A DNA stretch of 64,000 bases from the NCBI GenBank assembly GCA_900472395.1, contig UCHV01000024.1, positions 156,708 to 220,707 on the forward strand, read 5' to 3'. A program made the translations under genes and the position numbers. This document shows, one piece after another, positions 18,016 to 26,700 of this stretch (positions within the stretch are counted from its first letter, which is position 1; every line of letters starts with the position of its first letter). This stretch comes from Hyphomicrobiales bacterium (GTDB taxonomy: Bacteria; Pseudomonadota; Alphaproteobacteria; Rhizobiales; Rhizobiaceae). The notes beneath the pieces were generated by a model, which had not been told where the DNA came from, searched no databases, and saw only the letters and a list, made by a program, of their open reading frames with translations.

Positions 18016-18093
18016 CGATGTTAGCTTCCAGCCTAACAAACGGGAGGAGCCGGATGACGAGGGAGGAGACCTCGTGTTGTCCGGGATAGTCAC

Positions 18094-18504
18094 TTGGCAA
18101 AACATGTCGTGGCCGCTTTGGCGGAGATCCCTCCGGGGTCGCGAAAGCTCGTGCATGTCGAAGGTCGCGCGATAGCTGTCTTCAACGTGAACGGGGAACT
18201 CTTCGGAATTTCAGATGCCTGTCCGCACCAGGGCGGAAGCCTGGCTTCAGGAGCGACAGTCGGAATGACGACATCCGGCGAGCCGGGGACTTTCTGTCAT
18301 TCCCGGCCGGGAGAATTCGTCCGCTGCCCTTGGCACAGCTGGGAATTCGACCTGCGAACCGGTCAATCATGGTGCGATCCGCGGCGATTCCGCACCAGGC
18401 CCTACGAATTGAGCGTCGAGCCCGGATCGTCCGTGCCCGGGCCATACAAGGCAGAAACCTTCGGCGTCACCGTTGAAGACCGATACATCGTCGTCGAGCT
18501 CTAG
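18094..18504 (+). CDS. Rieske [2Fe-2S] ferredoxin-like protein
   Basis: Small soluble iron-sulphur protein of 136 residues. Cluster ligands are visible as CPHQG (Cys43, His45) and CPWHSW (Cys78, His81). The ~32-residue spacing between the two motifs is longer than the usual 15-17, owing to an inserted loop (residues ~50-75). No oxygenase large subunit or reductase is nearby. The start is uncertain: TTG at 18094 is the only plausible initiator in frame, and the best purine-rich stretch (GGGAGGAG) lies 26 bases away. It is the first gene of the long plus-strand operon and lies 34 bases before the first amidohydrolase. It may pass electrons to an unknown oxygenase. Confidence 0.85.
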   Translation: MAKHVVAALAEIPPGSRKLVHVEGRAIAVFNVNGELFGISDACPHQGGSLASGATVGMTTSGEPGTFCHSRPGEFVRCPWHSWEFDLRTGQSWCDPRRFRTRPYELSVEPGSSVPGPYKAETFGVTVEDRYIVVEL

Positions 18505-18538
18505 GCTCGCGACGCAAGCCGGAAGGAGGAGGTCCGTC

Positions 18539-19603
18539 TTGTCAGCTTCACATGCGATCGATTGCGATATCCATCCAGGCGTCCCGAGTATAAAGGCGCT
18601 CCTGCCCTATATGAGCGATTATTGGCGCGAAGCCTTCGTGGCACGCGGCCAGGACAATTTCCAGCCAGCCAGCTATCTGCCGAATTCACCGCTCGCCTGC
18701 CGTACGGACTGGCGCGACGGCGACACGATTGCCGGCAGCAATTTCGATCTCCTGCAGAAGCATGCGCTCGATGGTTTCGGTTCGAGCCTGGCCATCTGCA
18801 ATGTCCTCTATGGGGGCTCCTTCTCGATCAGTGAAACCATGGGGCAGGCGATCTGCTCGGCCGTCAATGACTGGGTGAAGGCGCAGTGGCTGGATCGCGA
18901 TCCGCGGCTGAGAGCCTCCATCGTCGTGCCGACGCAGAATCCGGCGCTCGCAGTCGAGGAGATCGAGCGGTTGGCGGATGATCACCGCTTCGTGCAGGTC
19001 CTCATGCCGGTCGGGCTCGAAACCATGCTTGGCAAGCAGCATTACTGGCCCATCTTCGAAGCGGCAGCGCGCCACGATCTGCCGATCGGCCTGCATGCCG
19101 GCAGCCTGTACCGCTATGCGCCGACCACCAATGGCTGGCCGAGCCATTACCTGCAGGATTATGTCAGCAACACCCACGCCTTCGAGAGCCAGTTGCTGAG
19201 CCTCATTGCGCAGGGCGTCTTCCTCAAATTCCCGAGGCTGAAGATGGTGCTGATCGAAAGCGGCGTGACCTGGCTGCCGGGCTTTCTGTGGCGGGCGCGC
19301 AAGACCTGGCGCGCCGTCCGACCCGAAGTGCCGTGGGTCAACGAATCCCCGATCGATATTGTGCGCCGCCATGTCAGATTGACGGCACAGCCGATAGACG
19401 GACCGTCCGATCCCGCAATCCTCGAGCGCGTGCTGAACCAGATCGGCTCGGAAGACATGCTGCTGTTTGCATCCGACTATCCGCATTGGCAGTTCGACGG
19501 CGATCAGGTTATCGCCGCCGGTGTGCCGGAGCGCGTTCGGACCAAGATGATGCACGACAATCCGCTCGCCACCTATCCACGTTTGCGGGAGACGTTGCAA
19601 TGA
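18539..19603 (+). CDS. Amidohydrolase-family metal-dependent hydrolase/decarboxylase (first copy)
   Basis: TIM-barrel enzyme of 354 residues in the amidohydrolase-2 group (ACMSD, 2-pyrone-4,6-dicarboxylate hydrolase, gamma-resorcylate decarboxylase). An N-terminal CDIHPG supplies a Asp-x-His metal motif (residues ~10-12), with His in PIGLHAG and Asp in FASDYPHW later. I chose TTG at 18539 because AAGGAGGAGG lies six bases upstream; the frame extends 22 low-complexity codons further up, into the Rieske gene end. Its stop overlaps the start of the second copy (ATGA). The reaction is unknown: hydrolysis or decarboxylation of a cyclic or unsaturated acid. Confidence 0.87.
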   Translation: MSASHAIDCDIHPGVPSIKALLPYMSDYWREAFVARGQDNFQPASYLPNSPLACRTDWRDGDTIAGSNFDLLQKHALDGFGSSLAICNVLYGGSFSISETMGQAICSAVNDWVKAQWLDRDPRLRASIVVPTQNPALAVEEIERLADDHRFVQVLMPVGLETMLGKQHYWPIFEAAARHDLPIGLHAGSLYRYAPTTNGWPSHYLQDYVSNTHAFESQLLSLIAQGVFLKFPRLKMVLIESGVTWLPGFLWRARKTWRAVRPEVPWVNESPIDIVRRHVRLTAQPIDGPSDPAILERVLNQIGSEDMLLFASDYPHWQFDGDQVIAAGVPERVRTKMMHDNPLATYPRLRETLQ

Positions 19604-20712
19604 GCGCCGCTGTTGAGGCTCCAGACGGTGCGGTTCAGGCCGCGCCGGCGTTCGAATTCATCGATTGCGACATCCATCCGGCGTTGAAGCACAAGAAGGC
19701 GCTGCATCCGTACCTGGAGCAGCGCTGGCGCGACCATCTCGACAGCTACGGCGCTCTGGCACATTGCGTTTATGCCGGACGCGGCGGCCCTTATCCCCGT
19801 TTCACGCCGGAGACCGCAAGGCGGGATGCATGGCCACCGACTGGCCATCCGCCCGGCTCCGATCTCGATTTCATGCAGGAGCAGCATCTCGACGCACATG
19901 GCGTCAAGTTCGGCATCCTGCAGCCGATCGTCGGCGCCAACAATGCCCGCAACACCGATCTTTCGGCAGCCCTGTGCACCGCCACCAATGACTGGCAGAT
20001 CGACGAGTTCACCTCGAAGGACAAGCGGCTCAAGGCATCGATCCATATCTGTGCGGAAGATGCCGAACTGGCGGTGAAGGAGATCGAGGGCCGTGCAGGA
20101 GATCGCAGCTTCGCGCAGATCCAGCTCGGCTCGCGCTCGGTGGAGCCGATCGGCCGCAAACGCTACTGGCCGATCTTTGAAGCTGCCGAGCGCAACAATA
20201 TCCCGATCGGTTTTCATGTCGGCGGTCCTTCTCCCTATGCGCCGTCACCCAGCGGCTGGCCGGATTACTATATCGAGGATCATCATGTTCTCACCCACAG
20301 CGCGCATGCGCAGGTGGCGAGCATGATCCTCGAAGGCGTCTTCGAAATCTTCCCCAGGGTGCGGGTGGTGATGATCGAGGCGGGCTTTGCCTGGGTTCCC
20401 TCGCTCGGCTGGCGAATGGACAATCACTGGCGGAAGCTGCGCAGCGAGACACCGCTCTGCAAGAGCCCGCCGTCGGACTATCTGAAGCGGAATGTGTGGT
20501 TCACCACCCAGCCCGCCGAAGAGCCGGACCAGCGGGACGATTTGCGGCTGCTTTTCGACCTCATCGGCTTCGACCGGATGATGTTCGCCACCGACTATCC
20601 GCACTGGGACTACGACGATCCTCAACGTGCCATCGTGATGCCGATGAGCGAGGCGGAGCGGCGCCTGCTCTTCCACGACAACGCAATGAATTTCTACGCC
20701 AATCTCGATTGA
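19600..20712 (+). CDS. Amidohydrolase-family metal-dependent hydrolase/decarboxylase (second copy)
   Basis: Paralogue of the preceding gene, 370 residues. It shares CDIHP (Asp24, His26), GFHVGG, the VVMIEAGFAWVPS segment and MFATDYPHWD. The two proteins align over nearly their full length but differ substantially, so they are an old duplication and may form a heteromer or act in sequence. The ATG overlaps the upstream stop by four bases. It is followed 11 bases later by dhaK. Confidence 0.88.
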   Translation: MSAAVEAPDGAVQAAPAFEFIDCDIHPALKHKKALHPYLEQRWRDHLDSYGALAHCVYAGRGGPYPRFTPETARRDAWPPTGHPPGSDLDFMQEQHLDAHGVKFGILQPIVGANNARNTDLSAALCTATNDWQIDEFTSKDKRLKASIHICAEDAELAVKEIEGRAGDRSFAQIQLGSRSVEPIGRKRYWPIFEAAERNNIPIGFHVGGPSPYAPSPSGWPDYYIEDHHVLTHSAHAQVASMILEGVFEIFPRVRVVMIEAGFAWVPSLGWRMDNHWRKLRSETPLCKSPPSDYLKRNVWFTTQPAEEPDQRDDLRLLFDLIGFDRMMFATDYPHWDYDDPQRAIVMPMSEAERRLLFHDNAMNFYANLD

Positions 20713-20723
20713 AAGACGATGCC

Positions 20724-21719
20724 ATGAAGAAGCTGATGAACGATCCCGCTCATTACGTCGACGAGGCGCTGGACGGCTTGACCCTGGCCCACCCGTCGCT
20801 GATGCGCGATGGATCGGCCGGTCGCGTGATCCGCCGTGCCGAGGCTACACGGAAGGGAAAGGTCGGCATTGTTTCGGGTGGCGGCTCAGGCCATCTGCCG
20901 CTTTTCTGCGGCTATGTCGGCCAGGGACTGCTCGATACCTGCTCGATCGGCAATGTCTTCGAGGGACCGAATGTCGACAGCTGCATGGAGGCGATCCGTC
21001 TTGCCGATGGCGGCCAGGGCATTCTGCGCCTCTACGGCAATTACGGCGGCGACCGCATGAATTTCGACATTGCCGGCGAGATGCTGGAGGATGAGGGCAT
21101 TCGCTGCACGACCGTTCTCGGCACCGATGACATCGCCAGCGGCGGACCGGACGAGATCGAGCGTCGGCGCGGCGTGGCCGGCCTGATCTATGCCTATAAA
21201 TGCGCCGGCGCGGCGGCCGAGGCCGGTGCCCATCTCGAAGAGGTGACGCGCCTGGCGGCGAAGGCCGTGGCGATGACGCGCACGATCGGGGTGGGACTGG
21301 CCGCCTGCCGCCTGCCATCCGCCGCCAGACCGAGTTTCGAGCTCGGCGAAAACGAAATCGAGATGGGGATCGGCATTCACGGCGAACCGGGCATCTGGCG
21401 CGACACGCTTCGCCCGTCGGATGCGGTGGCGGACGAGATGGTCGAGAGACTGCTGGCAGATCTTCCACCCTCCGGCGCGGAGGTTTCGGTCCTCGTGAAT
21501 GGCCTGGGCGCAACGCCGCTTGAAGAATTGTTCATCCTCTTTCGCCGCGTGCATAAGAAACTCGCCGAAGCAGGGCTTCGCGTCGTCATGCCGCTCATCG
21601 GCAATTACGTCACGTCGATGGAGATGCAGGGTGCCTCCGTCAGCCTGTTTCACCTGGATGAAGAGCTGAAGCGCCTTCTGCTTGCGCCGGCCGAATGCCC
21701 TTTCTGGAGGGTTGGCTGA
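20724..21719 (+). CDS. dhaK: Dihydroxyacetone kinase subunit DhaK-like
   Basis: Substrate-binding subunit of a DAK-type sugar kinase, 331 residues. The ketose-binding elements are intact: GGGSGH (52-57, with His57), Asp110 in GNYGGD and His219 in GIGIHGEPG. The last is the residue that holds substrate as a hemiaminal in E. coli DhaK. The stop overlaps the dhaL start (TGATG). There is no dhaM (PTS phosphoryl donor) in the window. The pair may therefore use ATP directly, as in erythrulose-type kinases, or borrow a distant donor. The substrate could be dihydroxyacetone, erythrulose or a related short ketose. Confidence 0.92.
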   Translation: MKKLMNDPAHYVDEALDGLTLAHPSLMRDGSAGRVIRRAEATRKGKVGIVSGGGSGHLPLFCGYVGQGLLDTCSIGNVFEGPNVDSCMEAIRLADGGQGILRLYGNYGGDRMNFDIAGEMLEDEGIRCTTVLGTDDIASGGPDEIERRRGVAGLIYAYKCAGAAAEAGAHLEEVTRLAAKAVAMTRTIGVGLAACRLPSAARPSFELGENEIEMGIGIHGEPGIWRDTLRPSDAVADEMVERLLADLPPSGAEVSVLVNGLGATPLEELFILFRRVHKKLAEAGLRVVMPLIGNYVTSMEMQGASVSLFHLDEELKRLLLAPAECPFWRVG

Positions 21720-22327
21720 TGGAGCTGACAGTTGAGCAGATCGCCGAAGGCGTGCGGCGGGCCAATCATGCCATGGTCGATTTGGAGCAGGCACTCAACG
21801 CCGCCGACGCCAAGCTTGGTGATGGCGACACGGGGTCGATGCTGGTGCGCGTCATTGGGGGAATGGCAGCGGCCGCGCCGAAGACGGCGACCTCTGTGAG
21901 CGAGGCCTTTGGCAAGCTGGCCCGCGCCGGCATGTCGGCGACCGGCTCCAGCCTCGGCACCCTGTTTGCCGGTGCAATGCTCCTGCTTGCAAAGCAGACG
22001 AAGGACCGGTCGGTGGATTGGGCCGATCTGTCGGCTTTGGTCGGTGCGGCCCGCGACGGCATGATGGCGCGCGGCGGTGCGAAGCTCGGCGACAAGACAG
22101 TGCTGGACATGATGGATGCCCTGGCTGCAGCGCTCGAGGGAAAAACGGATGCGGCGCAAGCCGGAAAGGCAGGCGTCGATGCGGCCGAGCGCACGCTCGA
22201 AGCCTATCGTGACCGGCCGTGCAAAATGGGGAGGGCCAAGTTCTTCTCCGAGAAAAGCGTGGGGCTCGACGATCCCGGAATGCTCGCCTTTGCGGGCCTC
22301 GTGCGGGCGCTTGCCACGGCAAAGTGA
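21719..22327 (+). CDS. dhaL: Dihydroxyacetone kinase subunit DhaL-like
   Basis: Nucleotide-binding subunit, 202 residues. The Mg-binding aspartates occur at the same positions as in E. coli DhaL: Asp30, Asp35 and Asp37 in DAKLGDGDTG. GMSATGSSLGTLF and the late DPG segment are also typical. TGGAGGG precedes the start, which overlaps the dhaK stop. A separate DhaL normally takes phosphate from DhaM; none is present here, which leaves the donor open. Confidence 0.92.
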   Translation: MELTVEQIAEGVRRANHAMVDLEQALNAADAKLGDGDTGSMLVRVIGGMAAAAPKTATSVSEAFGKLARAGMSATGSSLGTLFAGAMLLLAKQTKDRSVDWADLSALVGAARDGMMARGGAKLGDKTVLDMMDALAAALEGKTDAAQAGKAGVDAAERTLEAYRDRPCKMGRAKFFSEKSVGLDDPGMLAFAGLVRALATAK

Positions 22328-22344
22328 GAATGGAGGAGAAGACA

Positions 22345-23292
22345 ATGGCGGTTCAGCAATTGGAACCCGCAGGACCCTATGCCGCCACGGCGGACGAGGA
22401 TGTCCTGTTCGACCGGCGCAATGCATGGATCAAGTTTCAGGACCGGATCTTCGTCCCGCTGACGATCGTGCCGACAGTCGTTGCGAGCCTGCTCGTCTTC
22501 GGCATTCCGCTGGCATTCTCGCTGCTGTTGAGTTTCCAGGGCTGGAAGATCGATAGCGGCCTGTTTGCGGGGCAGTTCGTCGGTTTTGCCAATTACCAGG
22601 ACCTGTTCACGGATCCCTTGTTCCGGTCGAGCCTGATGCTCACCATCGGCTATACGATCTCGACGGTCCTGCTTGAACTTCTGTTCGGTCTGTCTGTCGC
22701 GCTTCTGCTCAACAGCCGCGTCCCGTTCGTCCGGGTCTTCCGCACGGCGCTGATCATCCCCATGATGATCACCCCGATCGTCGCTGCCCTGACATGGAAG
22801 CTGCTACTGGATCCAAGCTATGGCCTGATCAACGCGATTCTCGGCACCAATACGGTTTGGCTCGGAGATCCGGATCTTGCCCTGATTGCCGTCGGAATCG
22901 TGAATGTCTGGCAGAACACGCCATTCGTCGCGATCCTGCTTCTGGCGGGCCTTCAATCGCTGCCAAGCGAGCCGGTGGAGGCTGCCGCAGTCGATGGCGC
23001 CAGCCCTTGGCAAACCTTCCGCCATGTCACGCTGCCTCTGTTGATGCCCTACATCGTCGTGGCCGTTCTGCTCCGGACCATCTTTGAGTTCCGCTCGTTC
23101 GAGAACATCTGGGTCATGACCGGCGGTGGTCCGGCCAATTCCACCAAGCTTCTGTCGGTCTATACGTTCGAGGCCTCGTTCCTGTCCTTCGACCTCACGC
23201 TCGCTGCGGCCTCATCATGGGTCATGCTGTTCATCGTATTGATCTTTTGCGTCTGCTTCATCTTCGCCACCAAGCGAAAGGAGATCCAGTAA
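22345..23292 (+). CDS. CUT1 ABC transporter permease (MalF type)
   Basis: Inner-membrane permease of 315 residues. A ~40-residue cytoplasmic N-terminus precedes six membrane segments; the EAA loop is PVEAAAVDGAS. TGGAGGAGA lies eight bases before the ATG at 22345. It lies 17 bases after dhaL and overlaps the next permease start by one base. It is the first transporter gene of the third CUT1 set. Confidence 0.93.
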   Translation: MAVQQLEPAGPYAATADEDVLFDRRNAWIKFQDRIFVPLTIVPTVVASLLVFGIPLAFSLLLSFQGWKIDSGLFAGQFVGFANYQDLFTDPLFRSSLMLTIGYTISTVLLELLFGLSVALLLNSRVPFVRVFRTALIIPMMITPIVAALTWKLLLDPSYGLINAILGTNTVWLGDPDLALIAVGIVNVWQNTPFVAILLLAGLQSLPSEPVEAAAVDGASPWQTFRHVTLPLLMPYIVVAVLLRTIFEFRSFENIWVMTGGGPANSTKLLSVYTFEASFLSFDLTLAAASSWVMLFIVLIFCVCFIFATKRKEIQ

Positions 23293-24137
23293 TGGCCGGT
23301 TTCGCCCGCGGCAAGCGCCGCAAGCTCATCGGGAATGTCCTGACCTATGTCGGTCTGGTGACGCTTTTCCTCGTCTTCGTCTTCCCGCTCCTGTGGATCG
23401 TCGGCATCTCGCTGAAGACACGAGAGCAGATCTTCACCAATCCGCCGGTCTTCTTCTGGGTGCCGACCTTCGAAAATTACGTGCAGGTGCTGACACAGTC
23501 GGATTTCCTCGCCTCGTTCGGCAATTCCTTGATGGTGACCACAGCCTCCGTCACCCTGTCGCTGCTGATCGGCATTCCCGCATCCTATACCTTCGCGCGG
23601 TTCCGCTTTCCGGGCCAGAGCGTCGCGATGATCACGCTGCTCATCATGCGCATGCTGCCGCCGGTGGCGATCCTCCTGCCGCTCTTCGTGCTCTTCAAGG
23701 CGGTGGGCCTGTCCAACACGCTGGCATCCGTCATCATCGCCTATACCACTTTCAGCCTGCCGCTGATCGTCTGGGTTATGAAGGACTATTTCGCCAATCT
23801 GCCGAAGGAACTGGAGGAGGCGGCCTATATCGACGGCGCGTCCCGCATGCTGGCATTTCGCAAAATCGTGCTGCCTCTGGCGAGACCGGGCATCGTGACT
23901 GCCGCCATCCTGTCGCTGCTGCTCGCGTGGAACGACTTCATTTTCGCAGCCATCCTGACCAACAACGCGACGCGCACCTCGCCGGTGCTGCTCGCAAGCT
24001 ATGCCGGAGGTGAGACCGGCACCAACTGGGGCGCGATTACGGCCTCCGGCGTGCTTGTCGTCATCCCCGTAATCATCTTCTCGATGATCGTCCAGAAGCA
24101 CCTCGTGCAGGGACTGTCTTCGGGAACCGTGAAGTAA
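23292..24137 (+). CDS. CUT1 ABC transporter permease (MalG type)
   Basis: Inner-membrane permease of 281 residues with six segments and an EAA loop (LEEAAYIDGASRM). The ATG shares a base with the TAA of the preceding permease. A run of basic residues (GKRRKL) precedes the first membrane segment, consistent with a cytoplasmic N-terminus. It is followed by the binding protein, so the gene order is permease-permease-SBP-ATPase, unlike the SBP-first order of the other three CUT1 sets. Confidence 0.93.
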   Translation: MAGFARGKRRKLIGNVLTYVGLVTLFLVFVFPLLWIVGISLKTREQIFTNPPVFFWVPTFENYVQVLTQSDFLASFGNSLMVTTASVTLSLLIGIPASYTFARFRFPGQSVAMITLLIMRMLPPVAILLPLFVLFKAVGLSNTLASVIIAYTTFSLPLIVWVMKDYFANLPKELEEAAYIDGASRMLAFRKIVLPLARPGIVTAAILSLLLAWNDFIFAAILTNNATRTSPVLLASYAGGETGTNWGAITASGVLVVIPVIIFSMIVQKHLVQGLSSGTVK

Positions 24138-24159
24138 AGACCAAAGGAGGAGGAAAACC

Positions 24160-25512
24160 ATGGCTATGGACAAAAACGGAAAAACCCAAGGCGGGCTTTC
24201 GATCAACCGCCGCACCATGTTGATCGGATCGGCCGCCACGGTGGCCGGCGCCGGGCTAATGAGCTCGACGCTGTTTACGCCGGCGCTTGCCCAGAGCAAG
24301 CCTGCCAAGCTGACCGTCCTCGGCGACAGCGCGCCGTGGAAGGGAACGATCATCGAGGATGCCATTCCCGCCTTCCGCAAGGAAACAGGCATCGATGTCG
24401 AATACATCCAGTTGCCCAATGAGCCCCTGATCACCCGCGCCCGCGCCGAACTGACCAGCGGCAGCACCACGAGCTTCGACGTCATGCAGATGGGCGCTTC
24501 GATGATCGGATGGATGCATCCCTACATGGCCGATGTGAACGAGCTGATGCAGAAGGCAGGCGGCAAATATGCGGCTGATTTCGGCATGGACGAGTTCTCG
24601 CAGGCCTCGCTCGACCTGGCCAGCATTGACGGCGTCCAGCGTGGCGTACCGTATCGCAGCACGACCTATATTCTCCACTACCAGCCCGAACTGCTCGAGG
24701 CGGCCGGCATCAAGGCACCGCCGACGACGTTTGCGGAATATCTGGATGCGGCGAAGAAGCTCACGGAGGCCGGAAAGCCGAACCGGTTCGGCGTCGGCTA
24801 CTGCGCTCGCCAGGGTGGCGCCATCGTCGACCATTTCGGCCCCTATCTGCTCTCGGCCGGCGGAGGCTTCTATGACAGCAAAACCAAGGACATCTGGATC
24901 AACAATGAGAAATCGGTTGCCGGTCTGGATTTCTACGCGAGCCTGCTAAACAAACACGGCGTCGTGCCGCAGGATGCGCTGACCTGGGAATGGGACGAGA
25001 TCATCGCCAACGGCCAGAACGACCGCTATGCGATGGCGATCACGCTGAATGCCTCGGCCACGCCCATCAACAGGTCCGACAAATCCAAGACCAAGGGCAA
25101 ATGGAGTTGGGCCATGGTTCCCGGTGCCGAAAGTGCCGCCGACAGCCGCTCCTCCCTGGGTGGATGGAGCTTTGCCGTGCCGGCCAAGGGTCCCAATACC
25201 GGTTGGGCCTTCGAATTCGTACAGTTCATCACCAGCCGTGAATGGGCCAAGCGCTCGATGGAAAAGGGCAATGCCTCAGCCCGCCTGTCCGTGCTGACGG
25301 ATCCCGAAGTCATCTCGACCTATGGTTTCACGGAGGTCATGGCGCAACAACTCAAGACCGCTGTTGCCAATCCCCGTGACGCCTATTGGGGCGCGGTCGA
25401 GGCACAGCTTCGCGCGGGTCTTTCCAAGACGCTGCTCGGACAGGCCTCGCCGAAGGATGCCATGGATGAAGTCGCCTCCGGCTGGGAACGCACCATGCGT
25501 CGGGCCGGCTGA
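24160..25512 (+). CDS. CUT1 sugar-binding protein with Tat-like signal
   Basis: Periplasmic binding protein of 450 residues. The N-terminus carries a twin-arginine-like motif (INRRTMLIG), a hydrophobic stretch and a probable cleavage after ALA, so export could use the Tat route. AGGAGGA precedes the ATG. It follows the two permeases and is separated from the ATPase by a GC hairpin. The ligand should be whatever the amidohydrolases, kinase and enolase-superfamily enzyme of the operon process; it cannot be named. Confidence 0.92.
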   Translation: MAMDKNGKTQGGLSINRRTMLIGSAATVAGAGLMSSTLFTPALAQSKPAKLTVLGDSAPWKGTIIEDAIPAFRKETGIDVEYIQLPNEPLITRARAELTSGSTTSFDVMQMGASMIGWMHPYMADVNELMQKAGGKYAADFGMDEFSQASLDLASIDGVQRGVPYRSTTYILHYQPELLEAAGIKAPPTTFAEYLDAAKKLTEAGKPNRFGVGYCARQGGAIVDHFGPYLLSAGGGFYDSKTKDIWINNEKSVAGLDFYASLLNKHGVVPQDALTWEWDEIIANGQNDRYAMAITLNASATPINRSDKSKTKGKWSWAMVPGAESAADSRSSLGGWSFAVPAKGPNTGWAFEFVQFITSREWAKRSMEKGNASARLSVLTDPEVISTYGFTEVMAQQLKTAVANPRDAYWGAVEAQLRAGLSKTLLGQASPKDAMDEVASGWERTMRRAG

Positions 25513-25521
25513 GGAGAACAT

Positions 25522-25543
25522 GCCGGGCGGTTTACCGCCCGGC
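25522..25543 (+). repeat. Intercistronic stem-loop between binding protein and ATPase
   Basis: A perfect 9-base-pair GC stem (GCCGGGCGG/CCGCCCGGC) with a TTTA loop lies 10 bases after the binding-protein stop and 27 bases before the ATPase start. No T-run follows, so it is not a classic terminator. Similar hairpins in sugar-ABC operons protect the upstream mRNA end and raise binding-protein yield; that role is inferred here. Confidence 0.75.
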
Positions 25544-25569
25544 AAATCCCATAGGAAAAGGAGAAAGTC

Positions 25570-26646
25570 ATGGCTTCGGTTCAGATGACTGGTGTCAGAA
25601 AAAGTTTTGGCGCGGTAGACGTCATTCACAGCCTTGATCTGAAGATCGAGGACGGAGCATTCGTCGCACTCGTTGGCCCCTCCGGCTGCGGCAAGTCGAC
25701 TTTGCTTCGGATGATTGCGGGGCTTGAAGAGACAACGGGTGGCGAAATCTCGATTGGCAGCCGCGTCGTCAACGAACTGACGCCGCGCGAGCGCAACATC
25801 GCCATGGTGTTCCAGAATTACGCTCTTTATCCGCACATGACGGTGGCGGAGAATATGGGCTTCAACCTGAAGCTCGCGAAGAAGTCGCAAGCCGAGATCG
25901 AGACGCGGGTCGCCGAGGCGGCGCGCATGCTGGGGCTGACACCGCTTCTCGACCGCCGGCCTTCGCAACTATCGGGCGGCCAGCGGCAGCGCGTGGCGAT
26001 GGGCCGCGCGGTGGTGCGAAACCCGCAGGTTTTTCTTTTCGACGAGCCGTTGTCCAATCTCGATGCCAAGCTGCGCGTGCAGATGCGCACCGAGATCAAG
26101 GCGTTGCACCAGAAGGTCCGCACGACCTCCGTCTACGTCACCCATGACCAAATTGAGGCGATGACGCTGGCCGATCATATCGTTGTCATGCATGGCGGCC
26201 GCATCGAGCAGCAGGGGCATCCGATGGAGCTCTACCGCAAGCCGGCCAATCTCTTCGTTGCCGGTTTCATCGGAACGCCGGCGATGAACTTCGTCGAGGC
26301 CATTGGTGGCAGCGACGACCGCGGGCCGCTGGCAAGGCTCTCCGGCGGCGAGGCCATCCGCGTGGATGGCGTACGTCTGGAAGAGGGCAGGCCGGTGACC
26401 CTCGGCTTCCGCCCCGAGCATCTGACAGCGCGCGGCAGCGGCACGCGGCTGACCGGTTCCGCCCGCTTCGTCGAGCCAACCGGCGCGCTGACGCATGTGA
26501 CCTTCGACGTCGGGGGACGCGATATCGTCGCCGTCGTCGATGGGGAGAACCAGGTTACGGCCGGCGAGGCGTTCGAGGCGACGGTGCCCGCGGATCTCGT
26601 CCATGTGTTCGACCGGCAGTCCGGCGCGCGTCTGAACGCGCTCTGA
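25570..26646 (+). CDS. CUT1 sugar ABC transporter ATPase (UgpC/MalK type)
   Basis: ATPase of 358 residues with Walker A GPSGCGKST (36-44), LSGGQRQ (134-140), Walker B ending in DEP (~160) and H-loop His192. The C-terminal regulatory domain is shorter and more diverged than in the other copies. AAAAGGAG precedes the ATG. It completes the third CUT1 transporter and is followed by the enolase-superfamily gene. Confidence 0.95.
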   Translation: MASVQMTGVRKSFGAVDVIHSLDLKIEDGAFVALVGPSGCGKSTLLRMIAGLEETTGGEISIGSRVVNELTPRERNIAMVFQNYALYPHMTVAENMGFNLKLAKKSQAEIETRVAEAARMLGLTPLLDRRPSQLSGGQRQRVAMGRAVVRNPQVFLFDEPLSNLDAKLRVQMRTEIKALHQKVRTTSVYVTHDQIEAMTLADHIVVMHGGRIEQQGHPMELYRKPANLFVAGFIGTPAMNFVEAIGGSDDRGPLARLSGGEAIRVDGVRLEEGRPVTLGFRPEHLTARGSGTRLTGSARFVEPTGALTHVTFDVGGRDIVAVVDGENQVTAGEAFEATVPADLVHVFDRQSGARLNAL

Positions 26647-26657
26647 TCCTATCCGCA

Positions 26658-26678
26658 GGCCGGTTCCCAAGGCCGGCC
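26658..26678 (+). repeat. Short GC hairpin between ATPase and enolase-superfamily gene
   Basis: GGCCGG (26658-26663) pairs with CCGGCC (26673-26678) across a nine-base loop. It lies 11 bases after the ATPase stop and 10 bases before the SD of the next gene. It is a second intercistronic hairpin in this operon and has no T-run. Confidence 0.5.
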
Positions 26679-26700
26679 ATGACAACTCAGGAGAATGACA

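Noticed and set aside
23160..24485. 441-codon minus-strand frame over the third CUT1 genes
   Set aside because: It is antisense to two permeases and a binding protein with good SD sequences and overlaps; the translation is rich in Arg, Asp and His without domain features.
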